DNA of 32,744 nt. It comes from Solirubrobacter ginsenosidimutans (GTDB taxonomy: Bacteria; Actinomycetota; Thermoleophilia; Solirubrobacterales; Solirubrobacteraceae). How positions within the stretch are numbered: position 1 is the stretch's first letter; each line of letters starts with the position of its first letter. Made by a program: the position numbers and the translations under genes. The stretch lies in NCBI RefSeq assembly GCF_027587205.1, contig NZ_JAPDOD010000078.1, positions 1-32,744 on the forward strand, read 5' to 3'. Below are positions 1 through 7,046 of this stretch, in pieces. The notes beneath the pieces are model-generated. The model did not search any database. It had not been told where the DNA came from and saw only the letters and a list, made by a program, of their open reading frames with translations.

Positions 1-129
1 CCGCTCGCCCAGCCGCTGCAGAATGCGCGCGCGCAGCGGATGAGCCAGGGCTTTTGCGATCCGAGCCTCCGAGGTCTCCCCCGCTGGACGAGCTCGAGTG
101 CCCGGTGGGGTACGTGAAACGGTCGGCAT
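1..129 (-). CDS. ArsR-type winged-helix regulator, N-terminal part (cut by window edge)
   Basis: The minus strand from an ATG at 129 reads 43 codons without a stop into the window edge. After a variable arginine- and proline-rich leader of about 23 residues comes IAKALAHPLRARILQRLGE, which is the classic first helix pair of ArsR/HTH_20 winged-helix regulators (the A-L-A-H-P-L-R-x-R-I-L pattern). Such proteins are small dimeric repressors, often sensing metals or small molecules. The wing, recognition helix and any sensor residues lie outside the window, so the ligand cannot be guessed. The family call rests on this one motif, but the motif is distinctive. The upstream side (130-269) contains no obvious partner gene. 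Confidence 0.6.
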   Translation of the reverse strand, partial: MPTVSRTPPGTRARPAGETSEARIAKALAHPLRARILQRLGER

Positions 130-269
130 CGTCATACGTAGAAGATACGGGTCCCGGCCCTGAGCCGGCCTGCGACCGCCTGTCCGCCCCGCCGACGCAA
201 GAGCGACCGGTGTGTCCCCCTCGGTGTCCCCCAGCTGGGCTCGGGCCAGGAGTGAAGCGAACACACACC

Positions 270-314
270 GCAATCATCATCCGCGTGCCGGGGGTTCGAG
301 TCCCTCCTCCGCAT
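270..314 (+). other. tRNA-like 3' end fragment (possible attachment-site scar)
   Basis: Positions 290-306 form a canonical T-arm: a GGGGG stem, the loop TTCGAGT, and the return stem CCCTC with one G-U pair. A 7-nt acceptor-like strand CTCCGCA follows at 307-313. No matching 5' acceptor strand (TGCGGAG) or D-arm is present in the 100 bases upstream, and the bases before the putative anticodon arm do not pair with TCCGC, so the gene is incomplete. A 3' tRNA half without its 5' half is what integrases leave at one end of an integrated element. It is followed directly by a strong terminator hairpin, as an expressed tRNA gene would be. Which tRNA it derives from is not certain. Confidence 0.45.
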
Positions 315-349
315 CGAGAAAAGGTCCCGATTTGCGGGACCTTTTCTCG
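315..349. terminator. Perfect 15-bp intrinsic terminator hairpin
   Basis: Positions 315-329 and 335-349 are exact reverse complements (CGAGAAAAGGTCCCG against CGGGACCTTTTCTCG) with a 5-nt loop. The TTTT inside the descending arm and the AAAA in the ascending arm let it act in both directions. It sits one base after the tRNA-like 3' end and probably terminated that RNA. It also faces the 3' end of the oxidoreductase gene at 492. Confidence 0.8.
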
Positions 350-491
350 TTCGGACGCCACGTGGGTTCCGGAGACGATTTCACGGCGATGACGCCCACC
401 TGAGGGCCCTGTTCACGCTGAGCGCGCCCGAACCGCTGCAGCGGTCCGCGCGCCCACCAATGGCAGCGCCGTTCGACCACGATCGCCGCGC

Positions 492-1373
492 TCATCGGGG
501 AGCGAGCGCCTCGCGATTGGCGGCGAGGTAGTCCGCGACAGACGTTGCGGCGCGGCCGGTGAGGCGTTCTAAAGCTCCCGTGTGGGCCTCCAGAAGGCCC
601 CTGCGGATCGCGATGCCGAACTCGGCCGAGATGCGCGCGAAGGACTCTGGGACCCCGGCGCCGACCAGCCGCGCGACGTACGCGTCGTCGTCGAGGCGCA
701 CGGTCTCGACCACGCGGCCGGTGATGTCGGACAGCAGCGCGGCGACATCGAACAGGGTGAGCAGGTTGGGACCGGTGATGTCGTATGCCTGCCGCTCATG
801 CCCTTCGCCGGTGAGCACCGCGGCAGCTGCGGCGGCGCAATCGTCGCGGGTCACGAACGCCGTACGTCCGTCGCCCGCGTTGTTCACCAGCGCTCCCTTG
901 GCCACGGCATCCGCCCAGACATCGAGCAACGGGTCGACGTAGACACCGTTGCGTAAGAAGGTCCAGTCAAGACCGCTGTCGATGATCGCGCGCTCAGTCT
1001 CGGCGTGCTCGACGGCAATCACGCCGAGCGGGTGATCGACGGCTCCGGCATTCGGCAACGAGGTGTACGCCAGATGGCTCACACCGACGGCCTTCGCGGC
1101 CAGGACGGCCGCCACGTGTTCCGCGGTCCGTCGACCGACCGCGTCGGTGGAGACCAGCAGCAGGCGATCGACGCCGGCGAACGCATCCTCCAGCGTCGCA
1201 GGAGCGTCGAAGTCGCAGGCGCGCACCTGCGCGCCCCGCTCGCCCAGGTACTCCAGCTCGCCGGGGAGTTGGCTGACGAGGACGACCTGTGCCGGGTCTG
1301 TCGTCGCCAGGACGAGTTCCGCGACGCGGCGCCCGAGCTCGCCGCCCGCGCCCGCGATCCCGATCGTGGTCAT
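492..1373 (-). CDS. NAD(P)-binding NmrA/QOR2-like oxidoreductase
   Basis: A 293-residue atypical short-chain dehydrogenase of the NmrA/SDR_a5 group, which includes type 2 NAD(P)H:quinone oxidoreductase (QOR2). The N-terminus carries the glycine-rich dinucleotide loop GAGGELG at residues 8-14. It is followed by the pattern of these proteins: a short second strand with VSQLPGEL, the D-x-D step ACDFDAP, then a central LLLVSTDAVGRR segment where QOR2 has LLISS. The length matches the family (about 285). The ATG at 1373 is preferred because a GGAGGCAGG ribosome site precedes it directly; the frame stays open further upstream without similarity. QOR2 enzymes reduce quinones in the cytosol, but related proteins only sense NADP, so the exact role is inferred. 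It is a single gene with no operon partner. Confidence 0.8.
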   Translation of the reverse strand: MTTIGIAGAGGELGRRVAELVLATTDPAQVVLVSQLPGELEYLGERGAQVRACDFDAPATLEDAFAGVDRLLLVSTDAVGRRTAEHVAAVLAAKAVGVSHLAYTSLPNAGAVDHPLGVIAVEHAETERAIIDSGLDWTFLRNGVYVDPLLDVWADAVAKGALVNNAGDGRTAFVTRDDCAAAAAAVLTGEGHERQAYDITGPNLLTLFDVAALLSDITGRVVETVRLDDDAYVARLVGAGVPESFARISAEFGIAIRRGLLEAHTGALERLTGRAATSVADYLAANREALAPR

Positions 1374-1989
1374 CCTGCCTCCATGGTTCGCATTTGATAA
1401 CCGTCCGCCTCGCGGCGGCCAGAGCCACACTGCGGCGCCATCCCACGATGATCGCATCGCTCGTCACGCCTTATTCACCGCGCGCTCGCGATCGACCCAA
1501 TAGGGCGCCCGGCCCGACTTCTTGTCGATCTTGCCGACGGACGTGACGGCCGCACGGCGCCGCGGGGCTGCGGAACGTCAGGACGTCCCGCAGCCCACGG
1601 TTGCATGTCGGTGGGTGCGCCGGTCAGCGCCGCGAGGACACGCGCCGGGTCATCGGTCAGGGGATTGCCGAAGGGCTGGGCAACGTGTGCGGCGCTCGAC
1701 GAGTCGCACGTGGTCAAGGTGCGAGGCGGCACCCACCGACGCGCGGCAGTCTCTAACGACGATTTGACGCCATCAACAGCGGACGAGGAAGTCTGACCGC
1801 GAGACGGTACGTGTGTCAGCGAATTGATCCTCTCCCCCGTAGCTCGTACGCGCCGCGGACCCCGCAGGCCTGCGATACGCGACCAACGGCGGTTGCGGAG
1901 CACGACGCGGCAGGAATAGAGTCGAGTTCAGTGGTGAACAAGGACTGCTCATAGGGCAGTCGCAGAGCGGCACCTCGACGGAGGCGCAC
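1374..1989. other. 616-bp stretch without a convincing gene
   Basis: This gap separates the divergently oriented oxidoreductase (ending upstream on the minus strand) and the membrane protein at 1990. Several frames stay open for up to 142 codons, but they show no family pattern and no ribosome site, and their composition is rich in Ser, Arg and Pro, as expected of frame shadows in GC-rich DNA. It should hold the promoters of both flanking genes. No clear -10 or -35 element or long inverted repeat was seen. It may be decayed sequence from the same accessory segment as the tRNA-like fragment. Confidence 0.4.
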
Positions 1990-3300
1990 ATGTTCCGGAC
2001 AGCACGGACCAGGGCCGGCAGACGAGCGGCGAGTTGGTCGCTGTTCGTCGGCCTCAGCCTCATTCTGGGTCTCGGCGCGCCGAGAGTGGCCGGCGCCTTT
2101 CAGAAGACCGCGACAGGCCCGGCTGTCCCCTCCGCGGCGGTGAGTGAGCAATGCCCGACGCCCAACGGAGCAGCGCCGGAGTCAACGACGGACGTCAAGG
2201 AGCCGGTGCGACTCCAGCCCGACACCAACGCACAGTCGCGCGTCATCAACTTCGGCACCGACCGCGAGGCCAAGAGCGTGGTGTTCGCGATCACTGCCAC
2301 ACCCCCCTTGACGGCCACGGAAGTCAAGTCGCTCAGCCTCGTCGCCGAGGACATCACCCGCGTCGGCCAGGACACCGACTCCGTGACCTTTCCCGAGCCG
2401 GCCTTTGGCGTCCTGCGCCTTTCCGGCAACGGGAAGCGCTTGACGTTCCGCGTCTGCCTGAAGCCGCCGGCCGATCTTCCCGCAGGCCGTTACACGGGAG
2501 CGATCTCGGTCGAGGGCCTGGCCAAGGTGGAGAGCGCCTCGGTGGCGATCACCGCCAACGCGAAGAACGGGAAGCTCTTCACCTGGGGCGCGCTGCTGGC
2601 GCTCGCGCTCACCGTGCTCACGTTGCTCTACAAGGACGTGACCCCGCGAATCAGCGCCCTACAGCTGCAGGACCCCGACAAGGACAAGCCCAAGGGCAGG
2701 CTCGAGCGCAAGTTCAAGCACGCGTGGTTTGCGTTCTGGGACACGGTCACCGAGCCGTCCTGGATCGGGCCGACGGTGTTCGCTCTGGCCACCGCGTACG
2801 GGACGCTCTACGCCCTCTGGGCGAAGAATCCCTCGTGGGGAGAGAGTGGATTTGCCGCTGTCTCGGCGTTGATCGGCGCCGCCTTGGGGGCCATCGGTGC
2901 CAAGACCATTTTCGCGCCGAACTCCGGCGCCCTTCAGACGAACGATGCCGGAACGAACGGCAAGGCTCCCGACGGGGCGGTCGTCGAGCATCCACCGGCC
3001 GAAGTAACGGGCACACCGGCGGGCGGGCCGGCCGCAAACGACGAACCCTCCATGCCGCCGGCAGGCGGCGACTCGACGCCGCCCCAAGCGGATGCGGCGC
3101 CGGTCGTCAAACCCGTGGCGCCAACGGAACCGCCCGGTGGCACGCCATGGGCGGACGTGAGCCCGAACGGCGCGGACCCCATGCCACGCCAGGCGACCGC
3201 AATCGCCGAGGATGAAGAGAGCAGCGAAGCTGAGGGGACGACGCCCTCCTCGCCCGATCACGAATCCGGAGGCGAGGGCGACCCTCCCAGAGGTGGGTGA
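1990..3300 (+). CDS. Secreted/membrane protein with Ig-like domain and Pro-rich tail, unknown function
   Basis: A 436-residue protein not matched to a named family. The ATG is preceded by GGAGG at good spacing. Residues 1-36 look like a signal peptide (RTRAGRRAAS, then a hydrophobic stretch ending ...GAF). Residues about 72-190 read as a beta-sandwich of Ig-like character, with alternating hydrophobics and a PADLPAGRYTGAISVEG segment typical of such domains. Cys55 and Cys156 could pair outside the cell. A membrane helix follows at about 197-214, then a basic charged linker (220-245), two more hydrophobic segments (257-277 and 288-306), and a 125-residue Pro/Ala/Gly/Glu-rich, probably disordered tail. 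The predicted layout is an extracytoplasmic sensor or scaffold domain anchored by three helices with an intracellular tail; the tail orientation is inferred. No catalytic motif is visible. Confidence 0.75.
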   Translation: MFRTARTRAGRRAASWSLFVGLSLILGLGAPRVAGAFQKTATGPAVPSAAVSEQCPTPNGAAPESTTDVKEPVRLQPDTNAQSRVINFGTDREAKSVVFAITATPPLTATEVKSLSLVAEDITRVGQDTDSVTFPEPAFGVLRLSGNGKRLTFRVCLKPPADLPAGRYTGAISVEGLAKVESASVAITANAKNGKLFTWGALLALALTVLTLLYKDVTPRISALQLQDPDKDKPKGRLERKFKHAWFAFWDTVTEPSWIGPTVFALATAYGTLYALWAKNPSWGESGFAAVSALIGAALGAIGAKTIFAPNSGALQTNDAGTNGKAPDGAVVEHPPAEVTGTPAGGPAANDEPSMPPAGGDSTPPQADAAPVVKPVAPTEPPGGTPWADVSPNGADPMPRQATAIAEDEESSEAEGTTPSSPDHESGGEGDPPRGG

Positions 3301-3317
3301 CCGCCGGAGCTCGGCGG
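3301..3317 (+). terminator. GC-rich hairpin right after the stop codon
   Basis: CCGCCG (3301-3306) and CGGCGG (3312-3317) can pair around a GAGCT loop, beginning directly after the TGA of the upstream gene. There is no U-run, so it is at best a weak or factor-assisted terminator. Confidence 0.3.
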
Positions 3318-3367
3318 CCGCCGCCTCGGCGAACCGGAGCGACGGAGTCTCTGGAGGCCCGCGGCGA

Positions 3368-3622
3368 TCATGGCCGAAATGGGAACGCCTGGATCGATGT
3401 CACGTACCAGCGATCAGTGAGGGTGACTCCGAGCTCATACGTGAGCGTGTAGCGCGCGCCGTCGGCGTCATGGGCGCCGACCGTGGCGAGCACGCCTCCC
3501 GCCGCCTCAAACACATCTCGTACCGCCATGCCGTCGAGCCCGACAGCGGGCACCGTGGTCCTGCATCCGTTGTTCTCCAGCTCCGCGACCTCCACCACCG
3601 CGAAGCGTTCGAGGGCAGCGGA
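3368..3622 (-). pseudogene. Remnant resembling the C-terminus of a TcpC-like conjugation protein
   Basis: The last 84 codons of a long minus-strand frame read like a real protein end, unlike the low-complexity sequence before them. They run from SAALERFAVVEVAEL through a small beta-rich domain to YTLTYELGVTLTDRWYVTSIQ and then a stop. The closing pattern (strand, charged turn, R-W-Y-V, strand) resembles the C-terminal domain of TcpC/TraC-type proteins of actinobacterial conjugative elements, which help span the cell envelope during DNA transfer. The N-terminal transmembrane part and first domain of that family are absent, and no start with a ribosome site is seen near 3622, so this looks like a truncated relic. 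The assignment is by recalled pattern only. It fits with the tRNA-like scar at about 300. Confidence 0.4.
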
Positions 3623-3816
3623 TGTCTCTTGCTTATTCTCTACGTGATCGACCTGCCCGTCCTCGTGGCTGTGCGGTGCCGATCGGCACACGTTCGACGG
3701 GCGTAGGCGTCCGCTCACTCTGACCGGCGCGTCGACTGGCCGATGGCTGTCTGCCGTCCCGGACGGGCGGTGAGCGCGCTCCTTCAGTGGATCTTCGAGA
3801 CTCTCGCTTCGGATGA

Positions 3817-4062
3817 TTAGGGCAGCGGGGCGGGAGGGCAGCAGCTGAGTACTCGCGCTGACGCATCGAGGCACGAGCGACACCACTGCAAGCCGGCCAT
3901 ACCGAGAGCGCGGCGGGCGGCAGTTCGCTTGCCGGCGGCGATCTCCTCGGACCGGCGGTGCCGACGCGCGAACTGATCGGCGATCACGCAATCGGTGCGA
4001 TGTGCGCTCACGTGATCCGTGGAGAGCCTGCGCCGGATGAACGCACCCGCGAACCGTCGCAT
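3817..4062 (-). CDS. Possible small cysteine-containing protein, unknown
   Basis: An 81-codon frame from an ATG at 4062 to a TAA. The sequence is Arg-rich and helical in its middle (RRHRRSEEIAAGKRTAARRA) and ends with a W-C-x-x-C pair and a further C-C (QWCRSCLDASARVLSCC), which could bind zinc. Codon third positions are mostly G or C, as in real genes here. No strong ribosome site is visible and no family was recognised. It is divergent from the membrane protein at 4101 with only 38 bp between the starts, which is tight for two promoters. It may be a real small gene or a chance frame in decayed DNA. Confidence 0.3.
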   Translation of the reverse strand: MRRFAGAFIRRRLSTDHVSAHRTDCVIADQFARRHRRSEEIAAGKRTAARRALGMAGLQWCRSCLDASARVLSCCPPAPLP

Positions 4063-4100
4063 CGTCCGGCGTCCCGTCGAGACGATGTCGTGAGCTCCCG

Positions 4101-4904
4101 ATGACCGCGTCCGAGGCAACCGGGCTGCTCGCGCTGGCGATGCTCGAGGGCGTCCTCGTCGCGTTGCCTCGCGCTGGTGCGCTGGCACCGCTACGCCGGC
4201 TGCGCTCGCCCGTGTGGGCGGCGGTGCTGCCGGGCGCGATCGTGATCGGGACGTTCCTCCCGTTGTGGAATCCCTCGCTGGCGACCGTGCTCGTCATGGC
4301 GGCGGCGATCGCGACACCGGCGCTGGCGATCGTCGCACTAGTGGGCATCGCGCGCACGCCAAAGGCGCTTTTTATGGCGTGCGCGCTCGAGCTCCTGGTC
4401 GTGGCTGCGGTGTCGCGCGCGACGGCAGAGCAGCTGACGACCACCCTGATCACGGCGCTCGGAGCCATGTCGCTGGGTGTCGCACTGACACGGCTGGTGC
4501 CGGGAAGATGGCTCCTCGCCGGCGTCATCCTTATGTCCGCCGTCGACGTGCTCCTGCTCACGGTTGGCCTGGGCGGGAGGGCCGCGGGCTCGATGGCGAC
4601 GGCGAGCGCGCACTTCCACGGCCCTGAGTTCACCCACGCGGCGGCCGGGTCACTCACGATCGACTACCCCGATCTGGCGCTCGCGGGGGCGCTCGGCGGC
4701 GCCGTCGCGGGCGAGCCGGCGCAGCCTCGGGCGGCGATCACGCTCTCGCTGCTCGCCGCGGCGTGGGGCCTGCTCCTCGCGGTTTTCCCGCTCGTTCCGG
4801 CGACGCCCCCGATCGCGGCGACGTTCGTCCTCCTCGGGACAGGGCATCGCCTGCGTGAATGGCGCCGGCGCGCGGGCACGGGTCAAATACCGCAACCTGC
4901 ATGA
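4101..4904 (+). CDS. Polytopic membrane protein, possibly presenilin-like
   Basis: A 267-residue, very hydrophobic protein with about 7-8 predicted membrane helices. No family was recognised with certainty. Three features recall intramembrane aspartyl proteases (presenilin/A22-like): an Asp within a helix (SAVDVLLL, Asp149), a second acidic motif at the start of a later helix (IDYPDLALAG, Asp188 and Asp191), and a C-terminal PATPP-like element at 233-237 where such enzymes have PAL. The canonical GLGD is not present, so catalytic activity is doubtful. The stop codon overlaps the next gene's ATG by 4 bp (ATGA), so it is cotranslated with the type II NADH dehydrogenase. The ATG at 4101 lacks a clear ribosome site; the start is chosen because hydrophobic coding sequence begins there. 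Confidence 0.7.
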   Translation: MTASEATGLLALAMLEGVLVALPRAGALAPLRRLRSPVWAAVLPGAIVIGTFLPLWNPSLATVLVMAAAIATPALAIVALVGIARTPKALFMACALELLVVAAVSRATAEQLTTTLITALGAMSLGVALTRLVPGRWLLAGVILMSAVDVLLLTVGLGGRAAGSMATASAHFHGPEFTHAAAGSLTIDYPDLALAGALGGAVAGEPAQPRAAITLSLLAAAWGLLLAVFPLVPATPPIAATFVLLGTGHRLREWRRRAGTGQIPQPA

Positions 4905-6355
4905 CGCCGCGTCACCTATTCGCCCACGAGACTGGGCGTCAGATGCAAGCCACCAAACCTTCCTCGCGGCATCGCGTCGCCATCGTCGGCGCGGGATTCG
5001 GCGGCCTGTTCGCCGCCCAGGCGCTGGCGCGCGCCGACGTCGACGTGACCGTGATCGACCGCACCAACCATCACCTGTTCCAACCGCTGCTGTACCAGAC
5101 GGCGACCGGCATCCTCTCCGAGGGCGCCATCGCGCCGCCGATCCGGGAGATCCTCAGGCGCCAGCACAACGCTCGCGTACTGCTCGGCGAGGTGCAGGCG
5201 ATCAACCTCGACGCGCGCCGGCTCACCATCGACTCGGTTGGCGTGCGCAGCGAGGTCTCCTACGACAGCCTGATCCTCGCGGCCGGGGCACAGCAGTCCT
5301 ACTTCGGCCGCCCGGATTTCGCGTGGGATGCGCCCGGGATGAAGACGATCGACGACGCGCTGGAGCTGCGCGGGCGGATCTTCGGGGCGTTCGAGATGGC
5401 CGAGCGCGAGCCCGATCCGCGACTGCGCAGGATCTGGCTGACGTTCGTCGTCGTAGGTGCCGGGCCGACCGGGGTCGAGCTCACCGGTCAGATCGCGGAG
5501 CTCGCGCATCGGTCGCTGCGCCGCAACTTCCGCCGGATCGATCCCGCCGAGTCACGAATCGTGTTGCTCGACGCGGCGCCGACGCTCCTCGGCGCTTTCC
5601 CGGAGTCACTGCAGCGCCGCGCCGCCCGCGACCTCGAACGGCTGGGCGTCGAGCTCCACCTCGGCGCCCGGGTCACGGGTGTCGACGCCGCGGGCATCGA
5701 CACCGACGCCTCCGCACCGGGTCTGCGGCGGCTGGAGGCCGCCACGAAGATCTGGGCGGCGGGCGTCGAGGCGTCTCCTTTGGGCCGCTTGGTCGCCGGG
5801 GCGGCAGGCTCCCGCACGGATCGCACCGGCCGCGTGCACGTCCATCCGGACTGCACGCTGCCCGGGCACCCCGAGGTGTTCGTGATCGGCGACCTGATGC
5901 AGCTCGACGAGCTGCCCGGCGTCGCCCAGGTTGCGATCCAATCTGGCCGCCATGCCGCCGCGACGATCGTCCGCAGGCTGCGCGGCGACGATGCCGAGCG
6001 GCCGTTCCGCTACCGCGACAAGGGCACGCTTGCGACGATCTCACGTTCGCGTGCGATCGCGAGCATCGGACCCTTGCGGGCCTGGGGGTACCCGGCCTGG
6101 TTGCTGTGGATGGGCGTTCATCTGTACGCGCTGACCGGCTTCAAGAATCGCGTGACCGCCCTGTTCGATTGGACCGTCTCATTCATCGGCCGCGGCCGGC
6201 CGCAGCGCGCGATCACGACGCAACAGGTCTTCGCCCGCCAGGTGCGCGAGGCGCAGGCCGCAGCCGTCAGCAGCTCTGCAGCGGCCTTCAACGCGATGGC
6301 ATCACCTCAGGTGCGGCGAGCGCCTCGGCGATCACCCGGTAGCTCTGGCGGTTGA
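4901..6355 (+). CDS. ndh: Type II NADH dehydrogenase (NDH-2)
   Basis: A 484-residue single-subunit flavoprotein that passes electrons from NADH to quinone at the inner face of the membrane without pumping protons. The first Rossmann fold binds FAD (GAGFGG, residues 30-35, with the acidic strand end VIDRTNHHLFQPLLYQ). The second binds NADH (VVVGAGPTGVE, about 183-193). VFVIGD (326-331) closes the FAD site, and AQVAIQ (342-347) is the NDH-2 quinone-site motif. The C-terminus has the expected amphipathic or membrane-associated helix region (YPAWLLWMGVHLYAL). I chose the ATG at 4901 because it overlaps the upstream stop (ATGA); an internal ATG at 4943 also gives a complete domain. The last 22 or so residues are Arg/Ser-rich and run over the end of the convergent hydrolase gene by 68 bp, suggesting a lost original stop. 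Confidence 0.93.
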   Translation: MTPRHLFAHETGRQMQATKPSSRHRVAIVGAGFGGLFAAQALARADVDVTVIDRTNHHLFQPLLYQTATGILSEGAIAPPIREILRRQHNARVLLGEVQAINLDARRLTIDSVGVRSEVSYDSLILAAGAQQSYFGRPDFAWDAPGMKTIDDALELRGRIFGAFEMAEREPDPRLRRIWLTFVVVGAGPTGVELTGQIAELAHRSLRRNFRRIDPAESRIVLLDAAPTLLGAFPESLQRRAARDLERLGVELHLGARVTGVDAAGIDTDASAPGLRRLEAATKIWAAGVEASPLGRLVAGAAGSRTDRTGRVHVHPDCTLPGHPEVFVIGDLMQLDELPGVAQVAIQSGRHAAATIVRRLRGDDAERPFRYRDKGTLATISRSRAIASIGPLRAWGYPAWLLWMGVHLYALTGFKNRVTALFDWTVSFIGRGRPQRAITTQQVFARQVREAQAAAVSSSAAAFNAMASPQVRRAPRRSPGSSGG

Positions 6356-7046
6356 AGATCAGCCCCACGTGGCTACCTGTCACCTCGACGCAGTCGGCGT
6401 CGGGAACGAGCTGCGCTTGCCAGCGCACGACGCCGTCCTGCTTGGAGTAGACGCTGGTGAAGCGCACGCGGTCCGTTGGGAACGGCGCTCTGAACGCCGC
6501 GGTGAACGAGCAGGGACAGTGGGAGGTCACGCACTCCGGCTGCCGCGCGCGCCCGGTCGTGAGCAGCACGCGCCGCGTGCCCTCTACGGCGGCCAGAATC
6601 GGAGCGCTGCAGTGGAACATCTCCTGCAGGTCCGCGCCGAGCGAGATGGCGTGGGACACCAGCTCAGGGCGGCGCGCCGCCGCCGCGCGCGCGAAGTGCC
6701 CGCCGCGGCTGTGGCCGATGACCGCCACTCGGCGACCCGTTCGTGCGTGGAGGGCGGCGACGCGCCGCTCCACGCGCTCGAGCGACCGCTCCGAGCAGTC
6801 GGCGTTCAGCACGAAGCCGCAGACCGCCGGGCGATAGCCCATCCTCCGCAGCCAGCTGGCGAGCGTGGCGAGCGTGTAGTCGCCGCCGCCGAAGCCGGGC
6901 ACGAGCACCACGCCGCGGCCGTCACCGCGCGGGATGTCGCGCCCCAGGAAGACGGGATCGACCCTGAGCCGCGTCGCCTCGAGGATCCACCGGGTCTCGG
7001 CGAGGTGGTCGCCCCACCAGCGCCCGATCGGTACGGGCTCGGTCAT
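6288..7046 (-). CDS. Alpha/beta hydrolase (lipase-like), last gene of the catabolic operon
   Basis: A 252-residue alpha/beta hydrolase. The oxyanion region is VLVPGFGGGDYTL (48-60), the nucleophile elbow is GHSRGG (111-116, Ser113), the likely acid is Asp204 in SKQDGVVRW, and the histidine is His226 in TGSHVGLI, giving a full triad in the right order. Length and layout match lipase/esterase-like hydrolases. The ATG overlaps the PHA synthase stop by 4 bp, so it is cotranslated with phaC. This suggests a role in polyester or acyl-ester turnover (for example thioester or oligomer hydrolysis), but the substrate is inferred from position only. Several cysteines cluster at 172-179. The 3' end runs 68 bp into the convergent NDH-2 gene. 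Confidence 0.82.
   Translation of the reverse strand: MTEPVPIGRWWGDHLAETRWILEATRLRVDPVFLGRDIPRGDGRGVVLVPGFGGGDYTLATLASWLRRMGYRPAVCGFVLNADCSERSLERVERRVAALHARTGRRVAVIGHSRGGHFARAAAARRPELVSHAISLGADLQEMFHCSAPILAAVEGTRRVLLTTGRARQPECVTSHCPCSFTAAFRAPFPTDRVRFTSVYSKQDGVVRWQAQLVPDADCVEVTGSHVGLIFNRQSYRVIAEALAAPEVMPSR

Noticed and set aside
1..314. A tmRNA ending at the tRNA-like fragment
   Set aside because: No 5' tmRNA half, resume codon or tag sequence ending in Ala-Ala was found, and the acceptor strand does not fit the conserved tmRNA ends.
277..495. Minus-strand 72-codon frame whose ATG overlaps the oxidoreductase stop (ATGA)
   Set aside because: It runs through the terminator hairpin and the tRNA-like fragment, which real coding sequence would not. 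The 5' part might be the start of a truncated gene, but there is no family signal.
1475..1903. Minus-strand 142-codon frame in the gap before 1990
   Set aside because: No ribosome site, no recognisable domain, and Arg/Ser/Pro-rich composition typical of shadow frames in GC-rich DNA.
3623..4657. N-terminal part of the long minus-strand frame ending at 3368
   Set aside because: It is antisense to the membrane protein gene at 4101 and has low-complexity Ser/Ala/Arg sequence; only its last 84 codons look like protein.
4564..6342. Plus-strand 592-codon frame
   Set aside because: Extremely Arg-rich shadow of the membrane protein and NDH-2 genes.
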